From Bradyrhizobium sp. BR 10289 (GTDB lineage: Bacteria > Pseudomonadota > Alphaproteobacteria > Rhizobiales > Xanthobacteraceae), in assembly GCF_019455385.1 (NCBI RefSeq), contig NZ_JACOFR010000006.1, positions 1 through 64,000 of the forward strand: a stretch of DNA of 64,000 nucleotides, given 5' to 3'. Shown here piece after piece: positions 24,918-32,844 of the stretch. Positions within the stretch are counted from its first letter, which is position 1, and each line of letters begins with the position of its first letter. Made by a program: the position numbers and the translations under genes. The notes below the pieces were generated by a model, which saw only the letters and a program-made list of their open reading frames with translations, did not search any database and had not been told where the DNA came from.

Positions 24918-25781
24918 ATGACAGTCAAAGCCCTCATCGCCTCTTTCACCCAGCAGGAAGACCTCAACTTCCTGTTGACCAACCGCATCCCCCGCGCGGC
25001 CCTGACCCGCTTCATGGGCTGGTTCTCCAAGATCGAGAATCCCTTCGTGCGGGACGTCTCCATCGCGCTCTGGAAGCTGTTCTCCGACCTCGATCTGTCG
25101 GAGGCGAAGAAGACCCATTTCAACAGCCTGCACGATTGCTTCACCCGGGAGTTGCAGCCGGGCCTGCGGCCGTTCGATGCTGACCCTTCCGTGGTTGCCA
25201 GCCCGTCCGACGGCATCGTCGGTGCGCACGGACGGATCGCCGACACCGAGCTGTTCCAGGTCAAGGGCGCGCCCTATTCGCTGCTCGATCTGCTCGGCGA
25301 TTCCGCGCTGGTCGACCAGCATCGCAACGGCAGCTTCGTCACGTTGCGGCTGACCTCGAGCATGTATCACCGCTTCCATGCGCCGTTCGACGCGCATATC
25401 GAGCGCGTCACGCTGATCCATGGCGATGTCTGGAACGTCAACCCGATCGCCTTGAAGCGGGTCGAGCGGCTGTTCTGCAAGAACGAGCGCGCGGTGATCC
25501 GCACGCGTCTAGCGACCGGCGAGGCGGTGACGCTGGTGCCGGTTGCGGCGATCCTGGTTGCGAGCATCCGGCTGCACTTCCTCGACAGGGTGCTGAACGC
25601 GCAGACGCGCGGGCCGGTGAATTTCCCCTGCGACGTCAACGTCAGCAAGGGCGAGGAGCTCGGCTGGTTCGAGCACGGCTCGACCATCATCATCCTGGCG
25701 CCCGGTGATTTCAAATTCGCCGACGGCATCGTCGAGGGCACGCGCATTCGCGCCGGTCAAGCGCTGTTGACGCGAAACTAG
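24918..25781 (+). CDS. Phosphatidylserine-decarboxylase-like enzyme
   Basis: This 287-residue protein belongs to the E. coli-type PSD family. It keeps the catalytic Asp98 (SPSDG), the YHRFH motif (150-154), and the self-cleavage site as HGST (Gly254-Ser255; usually LGST), where serinolysis makes the pyruvoyl group. It should decarboxylate phosphatidylserine or a related serine-lipid. Rhizobia normally carry their housekeeping psd next to pssA, which is not seen here, so this is probably a second, specialised copy. Its divergent neighbour is the long aminotransferase; the NUDIX gene follows on the same strand. Confidence 0.82.
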   Translation: MTVKALIASFTQQEDLNFLLTNRIPRAALTRFMGWFSKIENPFVRDVSIALWKLFSDLDLSEAKKTHFNSLHDCFTRELQPGLRPFDADPSVVASPSDGIVGAHGRIADTELFQVKGAPYSLLDLLGDSALVDQHRNGSFVTLRLTSSMYHRFHAPFDAHIERVTLIHGDVWNVNPIALKRVERLFCKNERAVIRTRLATGEAVTLVPVAAILVASIRLHFLDRVLNAQTRGPVNFPCDVNVSKGEELGWFEHGSTIIILAPGDFKFADGIVEGTRIRAGQALLTRN

Positions 25782-25844
25782 CCTTCAATCCGCCGGCCCC
25801 GCCGCCTATATGGTCGGCGGGGACGAATCGACAGTACGGGTTGG

Positions 25845-26423
25845 ATGATGGCGCGGGCGCCGGTGATGGCGGCGGGTGGGATTGTGCTGCGGCATGGAGC
25901 TGTGCCGCTGATCGCCATCGTGCGCCAGCGCAAACGTAACGAATGGGTTTTACCCAAGGGCAAGCTCGACGACGGCGAGACACCCAGGGAAGCCGCGCAC
26001 CGCGAGGTGCTGGAAGAGACCGGCCACGAGGTCACCATCCACGAATTCCTGGGCACGATGGCCTATCAGTCCGGCGGCCGCTCCAAGATCGTGCATTTCT
26101 GGCGGATGGAGGCCGAGGGCGGCCCGGTCCGCAAGCTGATGAACGACATCAAGGCGGTGGACTGGCTGACGCTGGACGACGCGCTCGCCCGGCTGTCGCG
26201 CGAATATGAGCGCGCATTCCTGACCCAGATCGGCCCGATCGCAATTGCCGCGGCGGGGCTGGCGTCGTCACCCGCGCCCGAGCCTGTTGTCGAGCCGATG
26301 CTCGGTGCCGACGACATCGGTGCAACGTTGCAGACGTTGACGCCGGCCGAGGCTGCTTCGGTCGACGAACTGCGGCACGGCCTGTTGCAGAAGGTGAAGG
26401 CCTGGCTGCGCGGCGAGGCGTGA
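25845..26423 (+). CDS. NUDIX hydrolase
   Basis: This 192-residue protein has the complete Nudix box G-x5-E-x7-REVxEETG from Gly39 to about residue 62, which binds the metal and pyrophosphate. It should hydrolyse a nucleoside diphosphate derivative; the substrate is open (Ap4A-type and NDP-sugar are both possible). The C-terminal 60 residues are Pro/Ala-rich and not part of the fold. Two adjacent ATG codons compete at 25845 and 25848. It follows the decarboxylase gene by 63 bases and could be co-transcribed. Confidence 0.85.
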   Translation: MMARAPVMAAGGIVLRHGAVPLIAIVRQRKRNEWVLPKGKLDDGETPREAAHREVLEETGHEVTIHEFLGTMAYQSGGRSKIVHFWRMEAEGGPVRKLMNDIKAVDWLTLDDALARLSREYERAFLTQIGPIAIAAAGLASSPAPEPVVEPMLGADDIGATLQTLTPAEAASVDELRHGLLQKVKAWLRGEA

Positions 26424-26433
26424 GGTCTCTTTA

Positions 26434-26679
26434 CCTCTCTCCGCCCTTCAGCGGGGAGAGGTCGGATCGTCCCGGCGATGCAAAGCATCGTCCGGCGCGA
26501 TCCGGGTGAGGGGCATGGCGCGCTGTTGCAGAACTGAAAGTCCATCCGACTCGTACGATAACGTTCGAGCTGAGTGCTTCGCTTTCAATTGAAATCGAGC
26601 TCGCGGAAGCAGCCCCTTGCCCCAACCCTCTTAGCGCGAGCGAAGCTCGTCGCGGCCCCGCAAGGGCGGGGCGAGAGAG
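26434..26679. repeat. Inverted-repeat element, family A, copy 4, with a long unrelated core
   Basis: The left arm (CCTCTCTCCGCCCTTCAGCG, then GGGTGAGGGG) and the right arm (CCCCTTGCCCCAACCCTCTT, then CCCGCAAGGGCGGGGCGAGAG) are degenerate. They are separated by about 100 bases of AT-richer sequence not seen in the other copies. It fills the gap between the convergent NUDIX and FecR genes; I see no gene inside. Confidence 0.7.
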
Positions 26680-26708
26680 CGCACCGGCGGTGTGGCGCGC
26701 TCTACGTT

Positions 26709-28175
26709 CTACCGCCGCTCTTTCTTCTCCTTCGGCGCGGGCACCGGTTTGCGCGGCGCTGCGGGGCGTGGTGCGGCGGGGAGGCGCTGCTGGAAGCCGC
26801 CCGGTCGCTGCAGGCCCGGCTGCTGGGCTGCGGGCGGCAGGCCCGGCTGCAATCCGGTGCGCGGGGTTTGCGGAGGTGGTGTCGTGCTCGGCGGCACGGC
26901 TCCGCCGGGCTGGGCGGGAGTCTGGCCGGTGCGAGACGGCTGGGTCTGTGGCGCGCCGCCGGGTTGCGTGCCCGGTCCGGTGCGCGGCGCACCTGACGGT
27001 TGGCCGGCGCCTTGCTGCCCGGGTTGCTGCGGACCTTGCTGCTGCTGGCGGCGCTGCCCTTGACCTGCGCGCTGGCCGCCCGGCTGCGCGGCGCCGCCTT
27101 GTTGTTGGCCCTGCCGCTGCGGCGGCTGCGCGCCTGGCTGTGTTCCTTGCCGGCCCGGCGTGCCTGGCTGCTGCTGACCCGAACGGTTGTTCTGACCGGG
27201 CTGGCCATTCGGCCGCTGCGGTCGCTGCTGGCTAGGCGCGGGCCGCAATTGCTGTTGCTGCGGCGGCTGGGCCGGGCGCGGAATGCGGCTGATCGCAGCC
27301 GGATTGGCGCGGCGGAAGTCGCGCTGCTCGGTGACGATCTGCCGGCCCGTGGTCTGCGCGAGGTGCACCTGGCTGACGAAGCCGCGGTCGCGCGCGATCT
27401 GCTGCGCCGGAATCGTGATCGGCACGGCGGCAAAGCGCATGCCGCCAGCGCCGCCAGTGCCCGGGCGGATCGCAAAGCCGCTGGCGGCTTGCGTCAGCGC
27501 GCCGAGCCGCGTGCCGCTGGTGCGGTCGTTGACCTCGATGTGGCCGACCCGGCCGTCGGCATCGGGGTAGAGCTTGATGTTGACGTTGTTCGCCGTGGTC
27601 GCGTTCTCGGGCACGTCGACGACGCCGGTGGTGCCGCGGATGCCGAGCGTCGCGGTCGGGGTTGCGATCTTCATGTCGCCGGTCTTCGCCACCGCCGCGG
27701 CAACGAAGGCGACGGTGCCCTTGCCGATGTCGAAGATCGCCGAGTTCTGCTTGCCGCCGTCTTCATAGACGTAATTGTCGATGGTGATCTTCGCGCTGGC
27801 GGAGAGGTTGAACGTGGTGGCGTCGTTGAAGGTGATGCCGAGCGAGGAGTTCGACGAGGTCTGCACGACGTCGTTGAGATAGATGTCGTCGCGCACTTTC
27901 AGCGGATAGGAATTCTTGTCGCGGATCACGGTCGCGATCCCCGTGACGGTTGCGACGTTGCCGATCGGCTCGACGGCGGCCGGTTGCGCGTCGGCCGCAG
28001 GCGCCGGAGAGGCTGCTTGTGTCGGGGACGGTGCAGGGGAAGGCGCAGGCGTCGGCTGCGCTTGTGGCTGTACTTGCGCGAGCTCGATTGTTTCGGATGC
28101 AGATGCGGCGCTCGCGCCGGCCAGCGGCAAGGCCAGCAGCGGAGCAGCAAGCACGATGCGGCGCCAAGCCACCAT
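26709..28175 (-). CDS. FecR-domain protein with long Gln/Pro/Gly-rich tail, exported
   Basis: This 488-residue protein has a signal peptide (about 1-23) and a Pro/Ala linker. A FecR-type domain spans about residues 70-220 (NVATVTGIATVIRDKNSYPLKV, then LNDVVQTSSNSSLGITFNDATTFNLSASAKITID, then TPTATLGIRGTTG). A C-terminal half of about 220 residues is dominated by Gln, Pro, Gly and Arg and is surely disordered. Stand-alone FecR proteins of this kind occur in the periplasm of rhizobia and are not tied to iron sensing. The ATG at 28175 is chosen; a GTG three codons upstream (28184) is as likely. Confidence 0.82.
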   Translation of the reverse strand: MVAWRRIVLAAPLLALPLAGASAASASETIELAQVQPQAQPTPAPSPAPSPTQAASPAPAADAQPAAVEPIGNVATVTGIATVIRDKNSYPLKVRDDIYLNDVVQTSSNSSLGITFNDATTFNLSASAKITIDNYVYEDGGKQNSAIFDIGKGTVAFVAAAVAKTGDMKIATPTATLGIRGTTGVVDVPENATTANNVNIKLYPDADGRVGHIEVNDRTSGTRLGALTQAASGFAIRPGTGGAGGMRFAAVPITIPAQQIARDRGFVSQVHLAQTTGRQIVTEQRDFRRANPAAISRIPRPAQPPQQQQLRPAPSQQRPQRPNGQPGQNNRSGQQQPGTPGRQGTQPGAQPPQRQGQQQGGAAQPGGQRAGQGQRRQQQQGPQQPGQQGAGQPSGAPRTGPGTQPGGAPQTQPSRTGQTPAQPGGAVPPSTTPPPQTPRTGLQPGLPPAAQQPGLQRPGGFQQRLPAAPRPAAPRKPVPAPKEKKERR

Positions 28176-28287
28176 CAAAGCCACGAATGAGGTCCCGGTG
28201 AGAACGCGAGGCGAGGTCTGCCGATATCAGCCGGAGCTTGCTGAATGGCGGATGAACATGCGTCGCACAGAGCAGGCGAACGTTCAA

Positions 28288-28316
28288 CGCCACGTCCCGC
28301 TGTCAGGGACGTGGCG
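28288..28316 (-). terminator. Terminator after the DUF2147 gene (minus strand)
   Basis: An 11-bp perfect stem (CGCCACGTCCC / GGGACGTGGCG, 7-base loop) lies 48 bases after the DUF2147 stop and before the FecR start. The U tract is weak. Confidence 0.6.
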
Positions 28317-28363
28317 CCATCATAAGAACAAGAAGGCTTGTCAGCCGCGACGCGCTTCGCGCG

Positions 28364-29152
28364 TCAGCTCACGCGCTTCCAGGTCTGGCCGCCGCAGAAC
28401 ATGCCGCCGAAGGCGCAGCCCTGCACGCGCATCGCATTCGGGCCCTTCATCGCGATCGTGGAGTCGTAGTTGCGGCCGGAGTCGGGATCGTGGATGCGGC
28501 CGCTCCACTTGGCGCCGTCGGGCTTCATGTTGATCAGGATGCGCTCGTTGGTCTTCTCGGCATAGCCGCACAGATTGGGGCCGCACTGCTCGACACGGAC
28601 ATTGCCCTTGTTTTCTTCGGTCGCCCAGACGCCGATCGGCGTGTTGGCGATCTGCACGGGCGCTGCGGCAACCGGCGCCGGCGCGGGCACGTAAGCAGGC
28701 GCGGGCGCTGCCACAACGGGCGCCGGAGCCACAACGGGCGCGGGCTGGGCGGTGTTGTCGTAACCGGCGGCCGGAGCGGCAGCAACAGTCGCGGCGGGAG
28801 CCGCGGGGGCGACGGCCGCAGGCATTGCCGGCGCGGTCGCCTGGACCGTCGGCGGCAGCACGGGTTGCTGCTGCACCGGAGCAGGCTGCGCGGTGGTCGC
28901 GGCCGGAGCCGGCGTGGTGTCGGAATCATCGTCCTTGGAGCCGAGGCCCTTGAGGTTGATGTTGTTCAGCTTGATCGGCTTGTCCGACAGGCCAGGGGCG
29001 ACGATGGTCACGCAATTGAGCGAGGCGCAGTTGCGCGGCGTCTCGATGCGGATGTGCTGGCCCTCGATCTGGAACGAGATCGTGTTGCCGGCATGGGCGG
29101 CGGCGGTCGAAGCCAGCAAGAGCGCGGTGGCGGCGATGGTGAGCTTGTTCAT
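28364..29152 (-). CDS. Two-domain exported protein with C-terminal DUF2147
   Basis: This 262-residue protein has a signal peptide (about 1-22), a short N-terminal domain (ISFQIEGQHIRIETPRNC, then NCVTI) with two Cys, a long Ala/Pro linker, and a C-terminal DUF2147 domain (GVWATEENKGNVRVEQCGPNLCGY, then ILINMKP, then WSGRIHDPDSGRNY, ending QTWKRV). DUF2147 is a lipocalin-like fold of the periplasm. GGAGGTTGTC precedes the ATG at 29152. The next gene, divergent across 210 bases, is a clear paralogue with the same layout. Confidence 0.82.
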   Translation of the reverse strand: MNKLTIAATALLLASTAAAHAGNTISFQIEGQHIRIETPRNCASLNCVTIVAPGLSDKPIKLNNINLKGLGSKDDDSDTTPAPAATTAQPAPVQQQPVLPPTVQATAPAMPAAVAPAAPAATVAAAPAAGYDNTAQPAPVVAPAPVVAAPAPAYVPAPAPVAAAPVQIANTPIGVWATEENKGNVRVEQCGPNLCGYAEKTNERILINMKPDGAKWSGRIHDPDSGRNYDSTIAMKGPNAMRVQGCAFGGMFCGGQTWKRVS

Positions 29153-29362
29153 GACAACCTCCGAAGATGGCGTGGTCCCGATGTGGACGGAGTCGCCGGT
29201 GGATGAAGCGTGGTTCGACCCTATGCCGGGCCGGTCGCGTCTTCTGTGATGGGTGTCACAAGAGGGTGGCGCCCTCCCAAGAGAGTTCTTGAGTGAGGCA
29301 GCGCACATTCAGCCGCGGTTTCATCTGCGCAATCTCGTCGCGGCACAGAGGGGGAGACGCCG

Positions 29363-30235
29363 ATGACGCGGCTTGTGACTTCGCTTGGCATCGTGATCGC
29401 ACTGACGGTAACGGCGACGACGGCGCAGGCCGGTTCCTACTCCTTCTCGATCGGCGGTCATCGCTTCCGTATCGAGGCGCCCAGGAATTGCCGCTCCACT
29501 TCCTGTGTTTCGATATCTGAGCGCAGCTTGCGGACGACGGACGATGTCGCCACCGCGCCGCTGCCTGCGCCCGCACCGGTGGTTCAGGCGCCGCCGCCGG
29601 TCTATGCGGTTGCCCCGGTGAGGCCTGTGCAAGCGACGGTCGTCGCTCCGCCGCCGGTGCCGCCGGCTCCCGTCCTTGCCGCCACGACGTCACAGCCCGT
29701 CGTGCCGCCGCCCGCGCCAAAGGTCGATGTGCCGAGCCCGAATCCGCCGCGGGTCGAACTGTCACGGCTGGAGCCGCCGAAGACGATTGCAATGACACCC
29801 GACCCGCCGCAGGCGGAGCCGCCGCCTGCGGACCTCAGGTTCATGCCGGCCAGGACCGGCGCGAAGACCAGTGACGACGAGCCTGCCTATCTGCCGCTCG
29901 GACAATGGGAGAGCGATGGCGCCAAGGGCGTGGTCCGCATCGAACGTTGTGGCCCTGCGCTATGTGGCTACGTCCTGACCGAAACATCGAGCCGCGGCGA
30001 GAGCGTGCTCGTCAACATGAAGCCGAAAGCGCACGACGCCTGGGCCGGCAGCATCTACAGCCGCTCCAGCGGCAATACCTATTATGGGACCATGACGCTG
30101 AAGAGTTCTGGAAAGCTCTATGTCGAAGCCTGTGCGCTCGGCCGCTTCTGGTGCTCCGGCAATGACTGGACGCGGGTCGAGGAGCGGCGCGAGCCGGTGA
30201 TCACGACGTCGCGGCAGTGGGGCGCAAGATCGTGA
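29363..30235 (+). CDS. Two-domain exported DUF2147 protein, paralogue of the divergent neighbour
   Basis: This 290-residue protein repeats the layout of its neighbour: signal peptide (about 1-23), N-terminal domain (YSFSIGGHRFRIEAPRNC, then SCVSI), Pro/Ala-rich linker of about 110 residues, and DUF2147 (LGQWESDGAKGVVRIERCGPALCGY, then VLVNMKPK, then WAGSIYSRSSGNTYYG, ending GNDWTRVEER). The Cys pairs are kept in both proteins, so disulphides are likely. GGGGGAGACGCCG precedes the ATG. It is a single gene; an inverted repeat follows. Confidence 0.82.
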   Translation: MTRLVTSLGIVIALTVTATTAQAGSYSFSIGGHRFRIEAPRNCRSTSCVSISERSLRTTDDVATAPLPAPAPVVQAPPPVYAVAPVRPVQATVVAPPPVPPAPVLAATTSQPVVPPPAPKVDVPSPNPPRVELSRLEPPKTIAMTPDPPQAEPPPADLRFMPARTGAKTSDDEPAYLPLGQWESDGAKGVVRIERCGPALCGYVLTETSSRGESVLVNMKPKAHDAWAGSIYSRSSGNTYYGTMTLKSSGKLYVEACALGRFWCSGNDWTRVEERREPVITTSRQWGARS

Positions 30236-30263
30236 TGCTTCTTTCCTTCACAAGCAAAGAATC

Positions 30264-30355
30264 GTAGGGTGGGCAAAGGCGCACTTGCGCCGTGCCCACC
30301 ATCTCTCTCGATCACAAAATTTGCGTGGGCACGCTTCGCTTTGCCCACCCTACGA
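30264..30355. repeat. Inverted-repeat element, family C
   Basis: Perfect 17-bp arms (TCGTAGGGTGGGCAAAG at 30264-30280 and its complement at 30339-30355) enclose GTGCCCACC / GCGTGGGCAC inner arms. This GTAGGGTGGGCAAAG element is widespread in Bradyrhizobium intergenic DNA. Confidence 0.85.
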
Positions 30356-30384
30356 GACCTTCAATTGAGGTGGTGTCAAAGTCG

Positions 30385-30468
30385 CTAGATCATGCCGAGC
30401 ACGATGGCGCCGACGAAGGCCATGGCGAGGTACGCGGTGATGACGCTCAGTCTCCCGGTGAACGTCAT
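30385..30468 (-). CDS. 27-residue single-pass membrane protein
   Basis: A small reading frame runs from an ATG at 30468 to TAG at 30385. GGGAGCCACCTC directly upstream gives GGAG at good spacing. The product starts MTFTGRLSVI and continues as one hydrophobic helix (AYLAMAFVGAIVLGM), so it is a single-span membrane peptide with a short basic N-terminus, probably N-in. It lies in the gap between the DUF2147 gene and the extensin-like gene and has no partner on its strand. Function is unknown; small proteins of this build often bind and tune larger membrane complexes. Confidence 0.55.
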   Translation of the reverse strand: MTFTGRLSVITAYLAMAFVGAIVLGMI

Positions 30469-30657
30469 GAGGTGGCTCCCTCCATGCGCGCTGCTCTTCG
30501 CGCAGGATCGTGGTTAACAGAAAGTGCGCTCTGGAAAAAGTCAGACTTGCTGTCGCTCGTCTTCGGCGGCAACCGGCGTGGCATGGCCGGTATGGTTAAA
30601 GAACACTGAAATCAACGTGTTGAAGAGTCTTTAAGTAAATTCATCGAACCTGCGTGC

Positions 30658-31863
30658 ATGACGCGCGGAGTTCGTTTGTATCTCGTCGGCTCCATCGTCC
30701 TTGTTTCGCTTGCGGGTTGCGGACGCGGCTTATTCCAGGCCGAACGTGAACCGTGGCGGGCCGAGGCCGAAGCCGCATGCCTGAAATCGGGCGCGGTGAA
30801 GGAGGGACCGGATCTCGTCCGCATCGATCCGATCTCGGGCCCCGGCATGTGCGGCGCCGAATATCCGCTGAAGGTTGCCGCCATCGGCGAGGCCTTGGGC
30901 AGCTACGGCTTTGCCGATGAGGAGTTGCGTCCGCCGGGGAGCGTCGGCAACCAGCCGCGCTGGCCGGTGCAGCCGCAGTCGAATTATCCGCAGGGCCAGA
31001 GTTATCCGGCATCGTCCTATCCGCAGCGCTCGAACTATCCCGAAAGCGCAGTGCGCCAGCCCTCGGGCTATGGCGCGCAGTCTGGACCGATGTCGCTGAA
31101 CGCGCCCGGCGTGGCGCCGCAGGAAGACGAGATCGACCTGCCGCCCGAGGGCACTGATGCGGCCGGCGCCGCGCGCTACATGAATGCGCCGAGCTATCCG
31201 GCGCGATCGGCCGCACCTTATTCGCAAGCTCCCGCGCAACAGCCGCTGCCGCGCCTCGGTCCCGCACAGGGCAATCCTGTGACCACCGTCGGTCCGGTCG
31301 CGATCAAGCCGACCGCGACGCTGGCCTGTCCGATCGTGTCCGAGCTCGATCGCTGGCTCGCCGACACCGTGCAGCCGTCGGCGATGCGCTGGTTCGGTGC
31401 CCGCGTCGTCGAGATCAAGCAGATCTCTGCCTATTCCTGCCGCGGCATGAACGGCAATCCGCATGCCCACATCTCCGAGCATGCTTTCGGCAATGCGCTC
31501 GACATCGCCGCTTTCGTGCTCGCCGACGGCCGGCGTGTCACCGTGAAGGACGGCTGGCGCGGCATGCCGGAAGAGCAGGGCTTCCTGCGCGACGTGCAGT
31601 CGGGCGCCTGCGCGCATTTCACCACGGTGCTGGCGCCGGGCTCCAACGTCTACCACTACGATCACATCCACGTGGATTTGATGCGCCGCGCCAGCCGCCG
31701 CCTGATCTGCCAGCCCGCCGCCGTCTCCGGCGAAGAAGTCGCGGGTCGCGCCCAGCAGCGCAACCCCTATGCCGGCCGGCGCGATCCCTATGTCACGGGC
31801 TCGCTCGGTACGCGCAAGAGCACGACGCGCAAGCAGGATGAAGACGATTACGCCGACGATTGA
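30658..31863 (+). CDS. Extensin-like family lipoprotein
   Basis: This 401-residue protein has a lipobox LVSLAGC with Cys21 as the lipidated residue. A middle section of Ser/Tyr/Pro/Gln-rich repeats (SNYPQGQSYPASSYPQ and similar) follows. A C-terminal Extensin_2 domain from about 215 to 350 has the HISEHAFGNALDIAAF motif and YHYDHIHVDLMRR, which look like the metal and catalytic residues of a D-Ala-D-Ala-type peptidase fold. It may act on peptidoglycan from the outer membrane; this is inference. The ATG at 30658 lacks a strong ribosome binding site. Confidence 0.83.
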   Translation: MTRGVRLYLVGSIVLVSLAGCGRGLFQAEREPWRAEAEAACLKSGAVKEGPDLVRIDPISGPGMCGAEYPLKVAAIGEALGSYGFADEELRPPGSVGNQPRWPVQPQSNYPQGQSYPASSYPQRSNYPESAVRQPSGYGAQSGPMSLNAPGVAPQEDEIDLPPEGTDAAGAARYMNAPSYPARSAAPYSQAPAQQPLPRLGPAQGNPVTTVGPVAIKPTATLACPIVSELDRWLADTVQPSAMRWFGARVVEIKQISAYSCRGMNGNPHAHISEHAFGNALDIAAFVLADGRRVTVKDGWRGMPEEQGFLRDVQSGACAHFTTVLAPGSNVYHYDHIHVDLMRRASRRLICQPAAVSGEEVAGRAQQRNPYAGRRDPYVTGSLGTRKSTTRKQDEDDYADD

Positions 31864-31864
31864 G

Positions 31865-32452
31865 ATGCCCACCGACATCGTCCGCTATCTTACCCACCCG
31901 CAGGTGCAAATCGATCCCGCCGTGCCGGTGCCGCAATGGGGCCTCAGCCCGGTCGGTCGCGCGCGCACCGAGGCTGTGGCGCGTGCGGGCTGGCTCGCCG
32001 GCACGACGCAAATCATCTCCAGCGGCGAACGCAAGGCGATCGAGACCGCCGAGATCATCGCTCGCCCGCCCGGAATCATGATCGAGATCCGCGAGGCGAT
32101 GCATGAGAACGACCGCTCGGCGACCGGCTTCCTGAAGCCGACGGAATTCGAACAGGTCGCCGATCAGTTTTTCGCGCAGCCTGATATCAGCGTCCGCGGC
32201 TGGGAGCGCGCGGCGGATGCACAAGCGCGCATCGTGCGCGAGGCCGAGGCCGTGCTATCCCGCAATCGTCCCGGCGATGTTCTGTTCGTCGGCCACGGCG
32301 CCGTCGGCACGCTGCTGTTCTGCCGCGTCGCCGGCCATCCGATCGATCGCCGTCACGACCAGCCCGCCGGCGGCGGTCACGTCTTTGCCTTCACGCGCGA
32401 GACGCGCCAGATCCTGCACGGCTGGCGAAGACTGGAAGAGATGGGAACGTAG
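31865..32452 (+). CDS. Histidine phosphatase family protein, variant active site
   Basis: This 195-residue protein has the phosphoglycerate-mutase-like layout: an N-terminal His in YLTHPQV (His11), SSGERKAIETAEII as the Arg/Glu helix, HENDRS, and VGHGAVG with the second His. The canonical RHG triad is THP, so the usual Arg is missing; the second His is kept. Substrate is unknown. The ATG is two bases after the extensin stop, suggesting coupling; an earlier in-frame ATG at 31838 lies inside the upstream gene. Confidence 0.78.
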   Translation: MPTDIVRYLTHPQVQIDPAVPVPQWGLSPVGRARTEAVARAGWLAGTTQIISSGERKAIETAEIIARPPGIMIEIREAMHENDRSATGFLKPTEFEQVADQFFAQPDISVRGWERAADAQARIVREAEAVLSRNRPGDVLFVGHGAVGTLLFCRVAGHPIDRRHDQPAGGGHVFAFTRETRQILHGWRRLEEMGT

Positions 32453-32462
32453 CCTTGCGGCA

Positions 32463-32798
32463 TTATTTCGCGACAGGCTTCGACGGGGCGGGAGACAACC
32501 CCATGCAGCGCTGCACCTCAGCCGGGACATTGTAGGTGCGCATGATGTGGCGGCTGTCGCGGAGGCCGGTTGCCTCACGCTGCACCACGAACATCCACAG
32601 CGCATGGCCGGCTTCCATTACCAGCTTGCGCCGCGCCGGCTGCATCGATGACGGCGTCTCTGCGTTCGCGGCGTCGAACTCGCGCAAGCGCGTCAGCGCC
32701 TGCTCGAGGGTGCGGCCCATCCGTCCAAGCGCGGAGGCTTGTTCCTGGACGATCTCATAATGGAGGATATCGACGGGCGGGCGGAGGTCACGGGACAT
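32463..32798 (-). CDS. Small conserved protein, function unknown
   Basis: This 111-residue, mostly helical protein begins MSRDLRPPVDILHYEIVQEQASALGRMGRTLEQAL. There is no signal peptide, no membrane segment and no metal motif. The N-terminal helix has heptad-like spacing and could form a coiled coil. It resembles a family of uncharacterised rhizobial proteins that I know only as a DUF, possibly DUF6665; I am not certain. It lies on the same strand as the TetR gene, 46 bases after it, so it may be part of the repressor operon. Confidence 0.65.
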   Translation of the reverse strand: MSRDLRPPVDILHYEIVQEQASALGRMGRTLEQALTRLREFDAANAETPSSMQPARRKLVMEAGHALWMFVVQREATGLRDSRHIMRTYNVPAEVQRCMGLSPAPSKPVAK

Positions 32799-32844
32799 GG
32801 CCCGAACATAATGCGGTCAGGCCGGCATCCGCAACGCGTCGCCG

